Shown here in pieces: positions 6,784 through 16,813 of a DNA stretch of 64,000 nucleotides (its first letter is position 1; the number at the start of each line of letters is the position of its first letter). Location: positions 552,436 through 616,435 of the forward strand of contig NZ_JAERLY010000002.1 in the NCBI RefSeq assembly GCF_018256155.1, given 5' to 3'. The position numbers and the translations under genes are program-made. This stretch comes from Gluconobacter sp. Dm-62. Its GTDB lineage: Bacteria; Pseudomonadota; Alphaproteobacteria; Acetobacterales; Acetobacteraceae. The notes under the pieces are model-generated. The model saw only the letters and a list, made by a program, of their open reading frames with translations, had not been told where the DNA came from and searched no databases.

Positions 6784-9506
6784 GGTGCGTCCTCCTCATC
6801 AACGCTGTCGGGGCTGGTTGCGGGCGCTTCCGTTTCGGGGCTGCCAAGACGGCGGAGCATTTCGGGATACTGGGCCTGATCGTTCTTGTAGTTTCCGGTC
6901 AGGGCATAGAGGACCATGTTCACGCCGAAACGATAGGCCTGCGTGCGCTGGTCTTCGCCACCGGGAAGGACGGCGAAGGGATGGTTGCCAGACCCGTCCA
7001 CAGCCCAGGCATGGGCCCAGTCGCCATTGCCGATGATGACCGGGCTGACATCGTCATTCGCTTCATCGCCATTGCGGGCGACATAAACCGGCTGCCCGGC
7101 AACACGGCCGGGGAAGCCGCTATGCAACAGATAGAAGGTGTGGGCCAGAACGTGCTTGTCCGTCAGTTTTGCGAGCGGCGGCACGACCAGACCGTCGGTG
7201 ACGCGCTGCAACGCGGCCCGGGCGGCGGAACTGGTTCCGGAATCCGTGTCGGTGCCCGCGCCCTGTTCGTCGATCAGCAGGATGCCGCCGTGTTCCATGA
7301 AAGTGTTGAGTGCCTTTGTCCGTTCCGGGTCAGGCTGAACATCCGGCGTGATCGGCCAGTACAGCAGCGGATAAAACGCCAGATCGTCCTTGCCGGGCGT
7401 GACGCCATCCGGATGGCCGAGCGTCGCGGAACTGCGGGCCGTCGTGTAGTCGGAAAGGCCCTGAAGCCCTTCGCGGGAAACGGCATCGATATCGTCATGC
7501 CCCGTCAGGACATAGCCCAGTCGTGTCTCAAGTGCGGCCTGCGGCACCGTTGCCGGAAGCGGAGGCAGCGTCTGAGCATGGGCCATCGGCAGCAGTAGAA
7601 GACCGCCAACAGCCAGAGCGCCCAGCAGACCACGCCGACGCAGCGACAGGATCAGATCCAGCAGGAGCAGCAGCAGACCTGCGGCCATCAATGCAGGCCC
7701 AAACGGGCGATCCGCATGGGCGCCATCCGGCGAAATCCGCGTTCCGAGCAAAGGTTCTTCCGTCATCGGGGAGGCGGAATCTGCAAGATTGAGAGCATGC
7801 GTTCCGTGGGCGGGACCATAAAGCCCGGCGGGATGACTGACGGACACGGCCGTATGCGCCAGATCCGACGCCCGGATGGAGCGTGCGGCCTGAGGCGGCA
7901 TGATGAGCCCGCCGTCGCTTCCCACAATGCGCCAGGGCGCAAGTTCCGAAGGACCGCCGCCTGCCACGCCTGCCGAACGCTCGATCAGGCGCTCCAGCAT
8001 ATCGGGGAACAGACCGGACAGCGGCACATTGGACCAGTCAGGCGAAGGCGTGACGTGGAACAGGACGATCTCGCCATTGCCTTCCGCCCGCGCGGTCACG
8101 AGGGGCGTGCCGTCGCTCAGGGCCGCCCAGACATGATCCGTCAGGCCCGTCTCGGGCTTGGCTAGAACCTGCCGTGAGACGGTCACGTCGGGCGGGATCG
8201 TCAGGTCAGAGAACGGGGAGGTCTCGGGGAATGGCGCCAGGGTCTGTGGCTTGCCCCAGGACATGGGGCCGCCGAGCTGCCGCATGCCGCTCATGAGATG
8301 AACGGGCAGGAGCGCATCGGACGTGGCATCAGAACTGGCGGTCTGATCTGCGGCAAGGCCGGGGCCGGCAAAGCGGACGAGCATACCGCCATGACGCACC
8401 CAGTTCAGGACGTGGTTGCGCGTCTGATCGCCTGAAAGCGCACCATCCGTGGCGATCAGGACAGAGAGCGGCGCTCCCAGCAGGGCTGTGGCGTCTCCGC
8501 TATGCAGATCCGAAATCGGCTGCAATGCGCGGTTCAGGAAGAAGGCCGACCCGACGAGAGGCGTCGCGTCGCCGGGCGTCTGAAGGATGCCAACGGGGCG
8601 ACGGTGATCGGCCTGTCCCATCAGGTGGACTGCGGCCGGCCCGGTTGCCCCTTCCAGCGTCAGACGGTCAAGCTGGTTTCGCAGCAGGGCCGGGAGGGAG
8701 ATGGTCTGATCCTGCCCTGTCGCAAGGGGATAAGCCGCGAGTGTGCCGCCATTCGCATTGACGGCATGCAGCGTCACGGTCCGGGCCGGGCACGGCAGCG
8801 TGTCGACCTTCGCATGCAGGGCGCCGTCCTGGCCAGCAGATGCGGCAAGGCGCAGGACGTCGCAGCCATTCCAGCGCATGTCCTGAACTGAGCGGGCCTT
8901 AGCCAGCGCATCATGCAGGGCGTTGTCACCCGTGGCTGCCAGCCCGTCCGAAAGAACCATCACGCGCTGGCTGGACAGATCACGGTTCTGAAGCAGGCTC
9001 GCCAGAGCCTGACGGTCCGTCGGCCAGGGCTGGGGCCGCAGATGAGAGAGATGTTCGGACAGGGCATGTGCGTCATGCGTGGTGAATGCCTCAGGCATCG
9101 CACCATCGGGTGCACGTGCAGCATGCAGCAACGTCACGTCCTGACCGTTGCGGATCGCGGTTTCGCCCAGAGCCACAGCCGCAGAAATACGTTCGCTCCA
9201 GTGCGGAATGGCCGCCCAGCCATCATCGAGAACAAGGGTGAGGGGACCATTGCCGCTTTCGGCCTGATGCGGTGTCAGGACGGGACGGGCCAGTCCGAGA
9301 ATGACGAGGGCTACGGCCGCAATGCGCAGAAACAGCAACCAGAGCGGAGAACGGGCCGCATCCTCGCGCCGGGCGGTCAGTCGGTTCAGGATGAGCAGGG
9401 ATGGAAAAGTCTGGTTCTGGGGCGCGGGCGGCGTCGCGCGGACCAGCCACCACAGGGCAGGGAGAGTCAGAAGACCGAGCAGCAGGAACGGTGCCAGAAG
9501 GATCAT
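6780..9506 (-). CDS. BatA-like membrane protein with C-terminal DUF4159
   Basis: A 908-residue protein. The N-terminus is the BatA/aerotolerance-type membrane start (MILLAPFLLLGLLTLPALWWLV, then a second helix before LGLARPVL). A VWA-like region follows, but its metal motif is degenerate (LDDGWAAI in place of DxSxS). Two further hydrophobic segments (near residues 610-645) precede a DUF4159 domain (LGYVLTGHDDIDAVSREGL to GGILLIDEQGAG), an amidotransferase-like fold of unknown role. It overlaps both neighbours by four bases, which shows tight translational coupling within moxR-DUF58-DUF4159-VWA. Confidence 0.85.
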   Translation of the reverse strand: MILLAPFLLLGLLTLPALWWLVRATPPAPQNQTFPSLLILNRLTARREDAARSPLWLLFLRIAAVALVILGLARPVLTPHQAESGNGPLTLVLDDGWAAIPHWSERISAAVALGETAIRNGQDVTLLHAARAPDGAMPEAFTTHDAHALSEHLSHLRPQPWPTDRQALASLLQNRDLSSQRVMVLSDGLAATGDNALHDALAKARSVQDMRWNGCDVLRLAASAGQDGALHAKVDTLPCPARTVTLHAVNANGGTLAAYPLATGQDQTISLPALLRNQLDRLTLEGATGPAAVHLMGQADHRRPVGILQTPGDATPLVGSAFFLNRALQPISDLHSGDATALLGAPLSVLIATDGALSGDQTRNHVLNWVRHGGMLVRFAGPGLAADQTASSDATSDALLPVHLMSGMRQLGGPMSWGKPQTLAPFPETSPFSDLTIPPDVTVSRQVLAKPETGLTDHVWAALSDGTPLVTARAEGNGEIVLFHVTPSPDWSNVPLSGLFPDMLERLIERSAGVAGGGPSELAPWRIVGSDGGLIMPPQAARSIRASDLAHTAVSVSHPAGLYGPAHGTHALNLADSASPMTEEPLLGTRISPDGAHADRPFGPALMAAGLLLLLLDLILSLRRRGLLGALAVGGLLLLPMAHAQTLPPLPATVPQAALETRLGYVLTGHDDIDAVSREGLQGLSDYTTARSSATLGHPDGVTPGKDDLAFYPLLYWPITPDVQPDPERTKALNTFMEHGGILLIDEQGAGTDTDSGTSSAARAALQRVTDGLVVPPLAKLTDKHVLAHTFYLLHSGFPGRVAGQPVYVARNGDEANDDVSPVIIGNGDWAHAWAVDGSGNHPFAVLPGGEDQRTQAYRFGVNMVLYALTGNYKNDQAQYPEMLRRLGSPETEAPATSPDSVDEEDAP

Positions 9507-10429
9507 CGGCCGCCTCCCAATGCCATGTGAAGCGCCAGCAGGGCCGGGAGCGGGTTCTGCGACGCATCATGCACGATGCAGTCGGCATGGAGGGAGGCCG
9601 CGCTCTGCTTTAGGGCCGCAAGATGCGCAGTCATCGCCTGTTCATAGGCCGGCCCAAGGCTTTCCGTGGCGGGGAGGGTCAGAACGCCCCCTTCAAGTCC
9701 TTCGAACCGGATTCGTCCGGAGCGTTTCAGCTCCCGTTCCGCTGGATCGAGAACGCAGAGAAGATGCGTTCGCACAGGGCGGCTGACGCAGGTCTTGAGA
9801 AACGTGTCGATCCGCTTTTCGTCCCACAGGAAATCGCTGATCACGACCAGATTGGACCGCGCCGGGACGAGGGACATGCGCGGAAATTCGGGTTCGTCCA
9901 CATCCGGATGCAGAAGGGATGCAGCCAGTCGCGAGAGAACCTGCCGACCGGCCAGCGCGCGTCCTGCCTCGATCCCGGTCAGAAGGCCAGCGCGCTCGCC
10001 GCCCCTCAGGGACGCGGAGGCCAGAGCCAGCGTGCAGAGCTGCGCCCGCTCCGCCTTGGTCGGCAGGGCCTCGGACGAACGCCACTGCATGGAGGGCGAC
10101 GGGTCGCACCACAGCATCAGCGACTGCGCATTTTCCCGCTCGCGTTCCCGGACCCAAAACGTGTCTTCAACCGGCGAACGCGCAGACTGGCGCCAGTCGA
10201 TGGACGTTGCAGGCTCTCCGGCATGGTAGGGACGGAACTGCCAGAAATCCTCGCCCGGCCCCGAACGCCTGCGACCGTGAACGCCACTTTGCAGGCTCGC
10301 GGCAATTTTTTCGGCTTCAAGGACGAGCGCGGGCAGGGGCAGGCTTTCCGCCTGCGCGGTCGGAGCGCCGGAACTGGCGCCCCGGTGGCGGCGAAACAGA
10401 CTGCGCAGGGTATCGGACGGGCTTTTCAC
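9503..10429 (-). CDS. DUF58 domain protein (MoxR partner)
   Basis: A 308-residue soluble protein with the DUF58 signature DWRQSAR (about 78-84) followed by a VWA-type beta strand and metal motif DPSPS (about 109-113) and later VVISDFLWD. DUF58 proteins are regularly encoded next to MoxR AAA+ ATPases and are thought to be their substrate-handling partners, by analogy with VWA proteins that work with magnesium-chelatase and CbbQ-type ATPases. It lies five bases after moxR and overlaps the DUF4159 gene by four. Confidence 0.9.
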   Translation of the reverse strand: MKSPSDTLRSLFRRHRGASSGAPTAQAESLPLPALVLEAEKIAASLQSGVHGRRRSGPGEDFWQFRPYHAGEPATSIDWRQSARSPVEDTFWVRERERENAQSLMLWCDPSPSMQWRSSEALPTKAERAQLCTLALASASLRGGERAGLLTGIEAGRALAGRQVLSRLAASLLHPDVDEPEFPRMSLVPARSNLVVISDFLWDEKRIDTFLKTCVSRPVRTHLLCVLDPAERELKRSGRIRFEGLEGGVLTLPATESLGPAYEQAMTAHLAALKQSAASLHADCIVHDASQNPLPALLALHMALGGGR

Positions 10430-10434
10430 GGTGA

Positions 10435-11463
<1,029 letters not shown>

Positions 11464-11537
11464 GGCGCCACTCTGACAGGTGTGGGGGTTTCATCAAGGC
11501 TCGATTGCACCCAAGTTGGTGTGAGAAGAGAGTTTTT

Positions 11538-12155
11538 ATGCAGTTGGAGGGAAAATTGAGCGATCATCAGTTCCGGCAGGCGGCCCGACCTGACGTCTCC
11601 GTGGCTCCAGATCCTCTGGTGTCACAGTCTTCCTTTTGCGGCTCTTCTTCGACGGGGCCGCGTATGCTGCCGTTTCTCATCCAGCGTGACGGCACATGGC
11701 TTTACCGGGGTTCCGCGGTAAAGCGCAAAGCCATGCTGTGCATGTTTTCGTCCATGCTGACCCGGGACCCCGAGGGCACATACTGGCTGAAAACGCCAAT
11801 GGAGCAGGGGATCATCCAGGTTGAGGATGCCCCGTTCGTGGCGGTCGAACTGGATTTCCGCGGGACCTGCGGCCGCCAGCAGAACCTGTGTTTCCGGACC
11901 AATATGGATGAGCTGATCTGTATCGGCCCTGAACATCCGCTGTCCTGCGACTGGGATCGCCCGTCGGAAGACTGTGCGGCTGTGCCGTATGTTCATGTCA
12001 GGGACGGCGAGGGGGATTTTCCTGTTCTGGCGCGGGTGACACGCGCGGTTCATTATGAGCTGGCTGCCTTGGCTGTTACGGGGCATGTGCAGGGCCAGCC
12101 CTGCCTTGGCGTCTGGAGTCAGGACTGTTTCTTCCCGCTTTCGCGCCCGGCATGA
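11538..12155 (+). CDS. DUF1285 domain protein
   Basis: A 205-residue protein whose core (GTWLYRGSAVKRKAMLCMFSSML, then YWLKTPMEQGIIQVEDAPFVAVEL) is DUF1285, a conserved family of unknown function in alpha- and gammaproteobacteria. Three starts are possible: ATG at 11505 (no ribosome site), ATG at 11538 and TTG at 11556 just behind GGAGGG; I chose 11538. The last four bases overlap the cca start (ATGA), so it is translated together with cca. In alphaproteobacteria DUF1285 genes often precede cca, frequently behind a moxR gene, as here. Confidence 0.82.
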   Translation: MQLEGKLSDHQFRQAARPDVSVAPDPLVSQSSFCGSSSTGPRMLPFLIQRDGTWLYRGSAVKRKAMLCMFSSMLTRDPEGTYWLKTPMEQGIIQVEDAPFVAVELDFRGTCGRQQNLCFRTNMDELICIGPEHPLSCDWDRPSEDCAAVPYVHVRDGEGDFPVLARVTRAVHYELAALAVTGHVQGQPCLGVWSQDCFFPLSRPA

Positions 12156-13342
12156 TGCAGAACTCCGGCCTGCTGGCGCATCTTCCAGATCGCACGGGGC
12201 TGGATCGTCTCTGGTCTGTGCTGCCTGACGCACGGCTTGTTGGCGGATCGGTCCGTGACCTGCTTGCAGACGTTGCCGTGAATGATCTGGATCTCGCGAC
12301 TCCGGAACCTCCCGAAGATGTGCAGTGTCTTCTGGAGGAGGCCGGTATCCGCGTGATCCCTACGGGACTGGCACATGGGACGGTGACGGCCGTGCTGAAC
12401 GATGCTCCGTACGAAATCACGACCCTGCGCCGTGATGAGGAAACGGACGGACGCCATGCGATCGTGGCCTGGACGCAGGATTGGGAAGAAGACGCAGCCC
12501 GGCGGGATTTCACAATCAATGCCATGTCGCTGGATCGGCATGACCAGTTGCATGATTACTTTGGTGGCCAGCAAGACCTTCAAAACCATCGCGTGCGTTT
12601 CGTGGGCGATGCTTCCCTTAGGATCGCGGAAGACGCGCTGAGAGCCCTGCGTTTCTTCCGGTTTGATGCGCGTTACGGCAACGGGCATCCGGATCAAGCG
12701 GCATGTCAGGCTGTGGCGGAGCAGCTTGGGCTGATCGGTATGCTGTCTGCTGAGCGGGTCGCCTCGGAACTGCTGAGAATTCTGTCGGGTCCGCGCCTCA
12801 TGGAGACGGTTGCTGAAATGGTGACTGTTGGACTGCTTCCAGTCATCCTTCCGGAACCCGATCCTGCTTCCCTGAACCGTTTGTTGAACTGTGATGCTCC
12901 TGTCTCTTCTTTACTCAGACTGTTTGCGCTGTGCCGTAAGGATAGCAGGGAGCTGCCCGATCGGCTGAGGCTTTCGAACGCAGATGCTTTGAAGATCAAG
13001 GCCTGGGCGTCAGACAGGCCGGTTTTGCATCCGAAATTATCTGACAATGACCTGCGTCGCCTGCGTGTAGAGCAGGGTCTGGATCGGCTTTTGGAACGAA
13101 GCTGGCTGATGCAGGCTTGCCGTGTTGGTGCGCCTGACAAGGCGTGGGATCAGTTTCGTTCCCGCTTACAGGCCATGCCACAACCGGAATTTCCGTTATC
13201 GGGAAAGGACGCCATCGCCCAAGGCGTCTTGCCGGGACCCGGCATGGGGCAATGGCTGAAGGCAGCCCGGGACTGGTGGATGGCACAGGGATGTCTGCCC
13301 AGTCGGCTGGAGTGTCTGGCTTATCTCGAAGCGAAGAAATGA
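12152..13342 (+). CDS. cca: CCA tRNA nucleotidyltransferase
   Basis: Adds or repairs the 3' CCA end of tRNA. A 396-residue class II nucleotidyltransferase: VGGSVRDLL and the metal-binding NDLDLATP near the N-terminus, the RRDFTINAM motif at about 127-135, and the ERI-like region with RIAEDALRALRFFRF. No HD domain is visible, as in other alphaproteobacterial enzymes. Start overlaps the DUF1285 stop. CCA addition rather than poly(A) polymerase is favoured by size and context. Confidence 0.92.
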   Translation: MMQNSGLLAHLPDRTGLDRLWSVLPDARLVGGSVRDLLADVAVNDLDLATPEPPEDVQCLLEEAGIRVIPTGLAHGTVTAVLNDAPYEITTLRRDEETDGRHAIVAWTQDWEEDAARRDFTINAMSLDRHDQLHDYFGGQQDLQNHRVRFVGDASLRIAEDALRALRFFRFDARYGNGHPDQAACQAVAEQLGLIGMLSAERVASELLRILSGPRLMETVAEMVTVGLLPVILPEPDPASLNRLLNCDAPVSSLLRLFALCRKDSRELPDRLRLSNADALKIKAWASDRPVLHPKLSDNDLRRLRVEQGLDRLLERSWLMQACRVGAPDKAWDQFRSRLQAMPQPEFPLSGKDAIAQGVLPGPGMGQWLKAARDWWMAQGCLPSRLECLAYLEAKK

Positions 13343-13387
13343 AACCGCGGTTTCGTCCTTTTCAAAAGGCCTGCTAAACCCCCGGAT

Positions 13388-15142
13388 ATGACGAAAACGA
13401 CAGCTCTTGATACGGACAGCCGCGTCCTGATGACACGCATCTGGCGTGAGGAAATGCGTCAGCATGTTGGGCGGATCATTTCCGTAATTATCCTGACAGT
13501 GCTCATGGCCGGACTGACCGCCCTTTATCCCGCCGTTATTAAACGGGCCGTGGATATGTTCGCGGCTCATGATTCCCGTATTCTGTATCAGATTCCGGCG
13601 CTCGTCGTGATTGTCACGGGACTTAAGGCTGCCTCCCAGTACGGACAGACGATTGCCGTGCAGGGACTAGTTCTGGCAGTAATCCGCGGGTTGCAGTCTC
13701 GCATGTTTGCTCATGCGCTTCAGGCAGATGTCTCGACAATCGAAAAAGACGCACCTGCCAAATGGGCAGCCCGTTTTACTACGGATGCCATTTCGATCCG
13801 CGAAGCCATGATCCGGGTAGTTAACGCTCTTGGCGATGCAGTGACGGTGGTGGGACTTGTGATTTCCATGATCGTCACGGACTGGGAGCTGAGCCTGATT
13901 GCACTCGTGCTTTATCCGGTTGCGGCAGTGCCCATTCAGAAGCTGGGCAAGAAGGTGCGCCGGGCTTCGGGCGGGATGCAGGAACAGATCGGTGAGACAT
14001 CGGCTCTGCTGAATGAAAGCTTTGCCCTCGCCCGGCAGGTTCGCATCTATCGTATGGAAGAGCGGGAGAGCTCACGGGTCGATCAGTCTCTTGACCTGCT
14101 GCATTCGGCATTCCTGCGAATTGCGAAGGGGCGCGCGCGTGTTGATCCCGTCCTTGAGGTTCTGGGCGGTGCTGCTGTTGCAGCCGTACTGGGTTTTGCT
14201 GGCTGGAGAGCGGCGCAGGGTGGGGCGACGCTTGGGGATTTCACGGCCTTTATTGCAGCTCTCCTGACCGCGTCCCGACCCATTCGCGCACTGGGTTCAC
14301 TCAATACGGCTCTTCAGGAAGGGTTAGCCGGTTTGTCACGTGTCTTTGCCGTGATTGATGAGCCCCCGGCCGTGATGGAGCGGGCGGGTGCGACATCCCT
14401 GCCGCCTGGAAAAGGTCATCTGGCGTTCCAGCAGGCCAGCTATCAATACGAGGATGGTCGGGTCGGCTTGCAGAATCTGACCTTCGATGTTCAACCCGGA
14501 AAGACGGTTGCTCTGGTGGGGCCGAGCGGGGCAGGAAAATCCACGGCACTTTCCCTGATTCCGCGCCTGCATGATGTCAGTGATGGGTCCATCCGCCTGG
14601 AGGGCGTTGATCTGCGGGATCTGACACTCTCTTCCCTTCGGGATGCCATCGCCTATGTCAGTCAGGATACGACCTTGTTTGACATGTCCGTGCTCGAGAA
14701 TATCTGGATCGGACGGCCTTCTGCCTCGCGTGAGGAAGTCGAAAAGGCCTGTGCCATGGCAGCGGTCGATTTCCTCGACAATCTTCCCGCCGGACTGGAT
14801 ACTCGCGTAGGGCCCGGAGGGCGTCGACTTTCCGGTGGCCAGCGCCAACGTGTGGCACTCGCTCGCGCTCTGCTACGTAATCCGCGTGTCCTGCTGCTCG
14901 ATGAAGCCACAAGTGCTCTGGACTCCGAGAGTGAAGCCAGAGTGCAGAAAGCCCTTGCCAATTTGCGTACAGGTCGGACGACCGTAATCGTGGCGCACCG
15001 GCTTTCTACGGTACAGGCGGCCGATCTTATTGTGGTGATGGATCAGGGCGCTGTAGCCGAAGCCGGCACACACGCAGAGCTCATCAGGAAAGACGGGCTT
15101 TATGCCCGACTGGTGCGGACCCAGTCTTTGGCGGCAGCCTGA
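13388..15142 (+). CDS. msbA: MsbA-type ABC exporter (fused permease and ATPase)
   Basis: A 584-residue half-transporter: six-helix permease (about 25-310) and one ATPase domain with Walker A GPSGAGKS (about 378-385), signature LSGGQRQR (about 482) and Walker B VLLLDEATSAL (about 501-511). This layout fits the lipid A/multidrug exporter MsbA, placing it in inner-membrane lipid or drug export. It follows cca by 45 bases. The last 43 bases overlap the convergent rppH gene on the other strand. The msbA name is by architecture; another lipid or peptide exporter is possible. Confidence 0.8.
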   Translation: MTKTTALDTDSRVLMTRIWREEMRQHVGRIISVIILTVLMAGLTALYPAVIKRAVDMFAAHDSRILYQIPALVVIVTGLKAASQYGQTIAVQGLVLAVIRGLQSRMFAHALQADVSTIEKDAPAKWAARFTTDAISIREAMIRVVNALGDAVTVVGLVISMIVTDWELSLIALVLYPVAAVPIQKLGKKVRRASGGMQEQIGETSALLNESFALARQVRIYRMEERESSRVDQSLDLLHSAFLRIAKGRARVDPVLEVLGGAAVAAVLGFAGWRAAQGGATLGDFTAFIAALLTASRPIRALGSLNTALQEGLAGLSRVFAVIDEPPAVMERAGATSLPPGKGHLAFQQASYQYEDGRVGLQNLTFDVQPGKTVALVGPSGAGKSTALSLIPRLHDVSDGSIRLEGVDLRDLTLSSLRDAIAYVSQDTTLFDMSVLENIWIGRPSASREEVEKACAMAAVDFLDNLPAGLDTRVGPGGRRLSGGQRQRVALARALLRNPRVLLLDEATSALDSESEARVQKALANLRTGRTTVIVAHRLSTVQAADLIVVMDQGAVAEAGTHAELIRKDGLYARLVRTQSLAAA

Positions 15143-15612
15143 AAAAGTGCCGTCAGCTCAGGGATCAGATCGGCATAGAGGCCTTTCTTGAACCCTAAAT
15201 TCCGTTCCAGAACCGCTTTGGGCTCCACCCATTCCCAGGCGTCGAACTCCGCCGGCTCGTGCAGGTCCAGGCAGATGTCGGCGTCCTGTCCTTCATAGCC
15301 CATCACGAACCACTTCTGGGTCTGTCCCCGAAAGCGACCTCCAAGGGCCTTTCCGATCAGGTCAGGGGGCAGATCATAGGAAAGCCATCCCTCCCGTTCG
15401 GCAAGAATACAGGCATTCTGCGTTCCAATCTCCTCGCCCATCTCGCGCCAGGCAGCAGTTTCAGGCGTTTCACCTTCATCAATGCCGCCTTGTGGGCACT
15501 GCCAGACATCTCCTGCGAGGTCTGTCCGTCTTGCAATGAACAGCTTGCCTTCATTGTTGAAGAGCGCAATTCCGACATTCGGACGGTAGGGGAGGGTCGC
15601 TGGATCGATCAT
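15100..15612 (-). CDS. rppH: RNA pyrophosphohydrolase
   Basis: A 170-residue Nudix enzyme that removes pyrophosphate from the 5' end of mRNA (or hydrolyses dinucleoside polyphosphates). The Nudix box lies at about residues 42-63 (GGIDEGE ... REMGEEIG) and the N-terminus YRPNVGIALFN and WQCPQGG are typical of RppH. Its stop codon lies inside the 3' end of the convergent msbA-like gene. It shares four bases with the upstream yibQ-like gene and is the last gene of the gpmI-envC-ctpA-yibQ-rppH series. Confidence 0.93.
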   Translation of the reverse strand: MIDPATLPYRPNVGIALFNNEGKLFIARRTDLAGDVWQCPQGGIDEGETPETAAWREMGEEIGTQNACILAEREGWLSYDLPPDLIGKALGGRFRGQTQKWFVMGYEGQDADICLDLHEPAEFDAWEWVEPKAVLERNLGFKKGLYADLIPELTALFQAAAKDWVRTSRA

Positions 15613-16796
15613 AGAGGCGCTACCGGGGTCGAAGATGAAAGATTGGCAGCTTGATCGTTGCCAATGCCACTATCGGCAAAAGCCGAAGGCGGCACCACTA
15701 CGAAGTTACTGGCTGCGGGGCTTTTGAGCCAGTTTGCCAGACGGTCAATCATGACGGGCGTAATGGGCCCGACCATCAGCAGGATCCTTGCGGGCTTTCC
15801 GTCCTGAGGCAGCAAGGCGGCCAGACGGTTGTCCAGAGTGGCCGCGTCCGTGTCGCCATCGATCCAGGCCGTTGCCGTCATCCCGCGGGTACGACGACCA
15901 TCCTGCGCAGAGCCTGCCAGATAGAGCAGGCCTTTGCTGCTGATAAAACTGGCGATCGGAGAAAAATCAGGAGAAGTGGTATACCCACCGCCAGGCTGGT
16001 CATCCCCATTTTCAGACGCATCTGTCAGTCCTTCCGCACCGGCAGCACGGGACAGGCACCACTCCAGTTCGCGCTGGTCACCAGCGGAAGAGTTTCCATA
16101 TCCAAGCGCGTGCGGACCTTCATCAACCCGCTCAGGATGGGCGCTCTGCATGGGAAGAGTGACATACACTTCCCGGTGACTCGCATGCGCGCGGGCAATG
16201 ATATCGCTGATGTTGCTGACATAGGGCGAAACTCCCACAGCAACCGGGGCGGGAATGCGCGAGAGAACGTCGTAGGTCAGTGCATCCGAGTAGCCGAACC
16301 CCTGCAACACGATCGCGATGGCGGTCCGGTTCGCCGGAAGTGCGGTCGGGGAGGGTGCAGTCATTGGTGAGGGCGCTGGCGCGGTAGGGGGGATCGCTGG
16401 CGGAAGAGCCTGCTGTGTCACGGCTGTAGACAATGATGCAGCTGAAGGGGGGGCAGCCTTGGCAGGAATGGTTATCGGTGGGGCTGGCGGCACAACGCTC
16501 GCTGACGTTGCAGAAGTCGGCGTTGGGAGCTGTGCATCAGCCGTTCTGACAGGATGTGCTGTCTCTTCTGGTACTGGCGTGGAGGCGATCGAAGACGTGT
16601 TATGGGTAAGCGGAGCTGCAGGTTTTGCCTGTGGCGCTGCCTTGGCAAGAATTACAGGCTTCTGGTGGTGGAACAGAAGCGCCGCGGCTCCGGCGCCACC
16701 CGCCAGAAGGACGGCCCAGAACGCGATCAGAAGGCGTCCGATAACGGGAAGTCGTTGCCAGAGCCCTGGTCGGCTGGAGGCGGGACGGTTCTGCAC
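15609..16796 (-). CDS. Divergent polysaccharide deacetylase family protein (YibQ-like)
   Basis: A 395-residue protein with a cytoplasmic N-terminus, one membrane segment (about 17-41), a long Pro/Ala/Thr-rich linker (about 50-158) and a periplasmic domain of the divergent polysaccharide deacetylase family (AIAIVLQGFGYSDALTYDVL onward, with EVYVTLPMQ and LGYGN). In many relatives the first strand ends in an Asp; here it reads VLQGFG, so catalysis is doubtful. The family sits next to envC and ctpA in many proteobacteria, which suggests a cell-wall role. Confidence 0.82.
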   Translation of the reverse strand: MQNRPASSRPGLWQRLPVIGRLLIAFWAVLLAGGAGAAALLFHHQKPVILAKAAPQAKPAAPLTHNTSSIASTPVPEETAHPVRTADAQLPTPTSATSASVVPPAPPITIPAKAAPPSAASLSTAVTQQALPPAIPPTAPAPSPMTAPSPTALPANRTAIAIVLQGFGYSDALTYDVLSRIPAPVAVGVSPYVSNISDIIARAHASHREVYVTLPMQSAHPERVDEGPHALGYGNSSAGDQRELEWCLSRAAGAEGLTDASENGDDQPGGGYTTSPDFSPIASFISSKGLLYLAGSAQDGRRTRGMTATAWIDGDTDAATLDNRLAALLPQDGKPARILLMVGPITPVMIDRLANWLKSPAASNFVVVPPSAFADSGIGNDQAANLSSSTPVAPL

Positions 16797-16813
16797 GATC
16801 CGGGATGTCCTTG

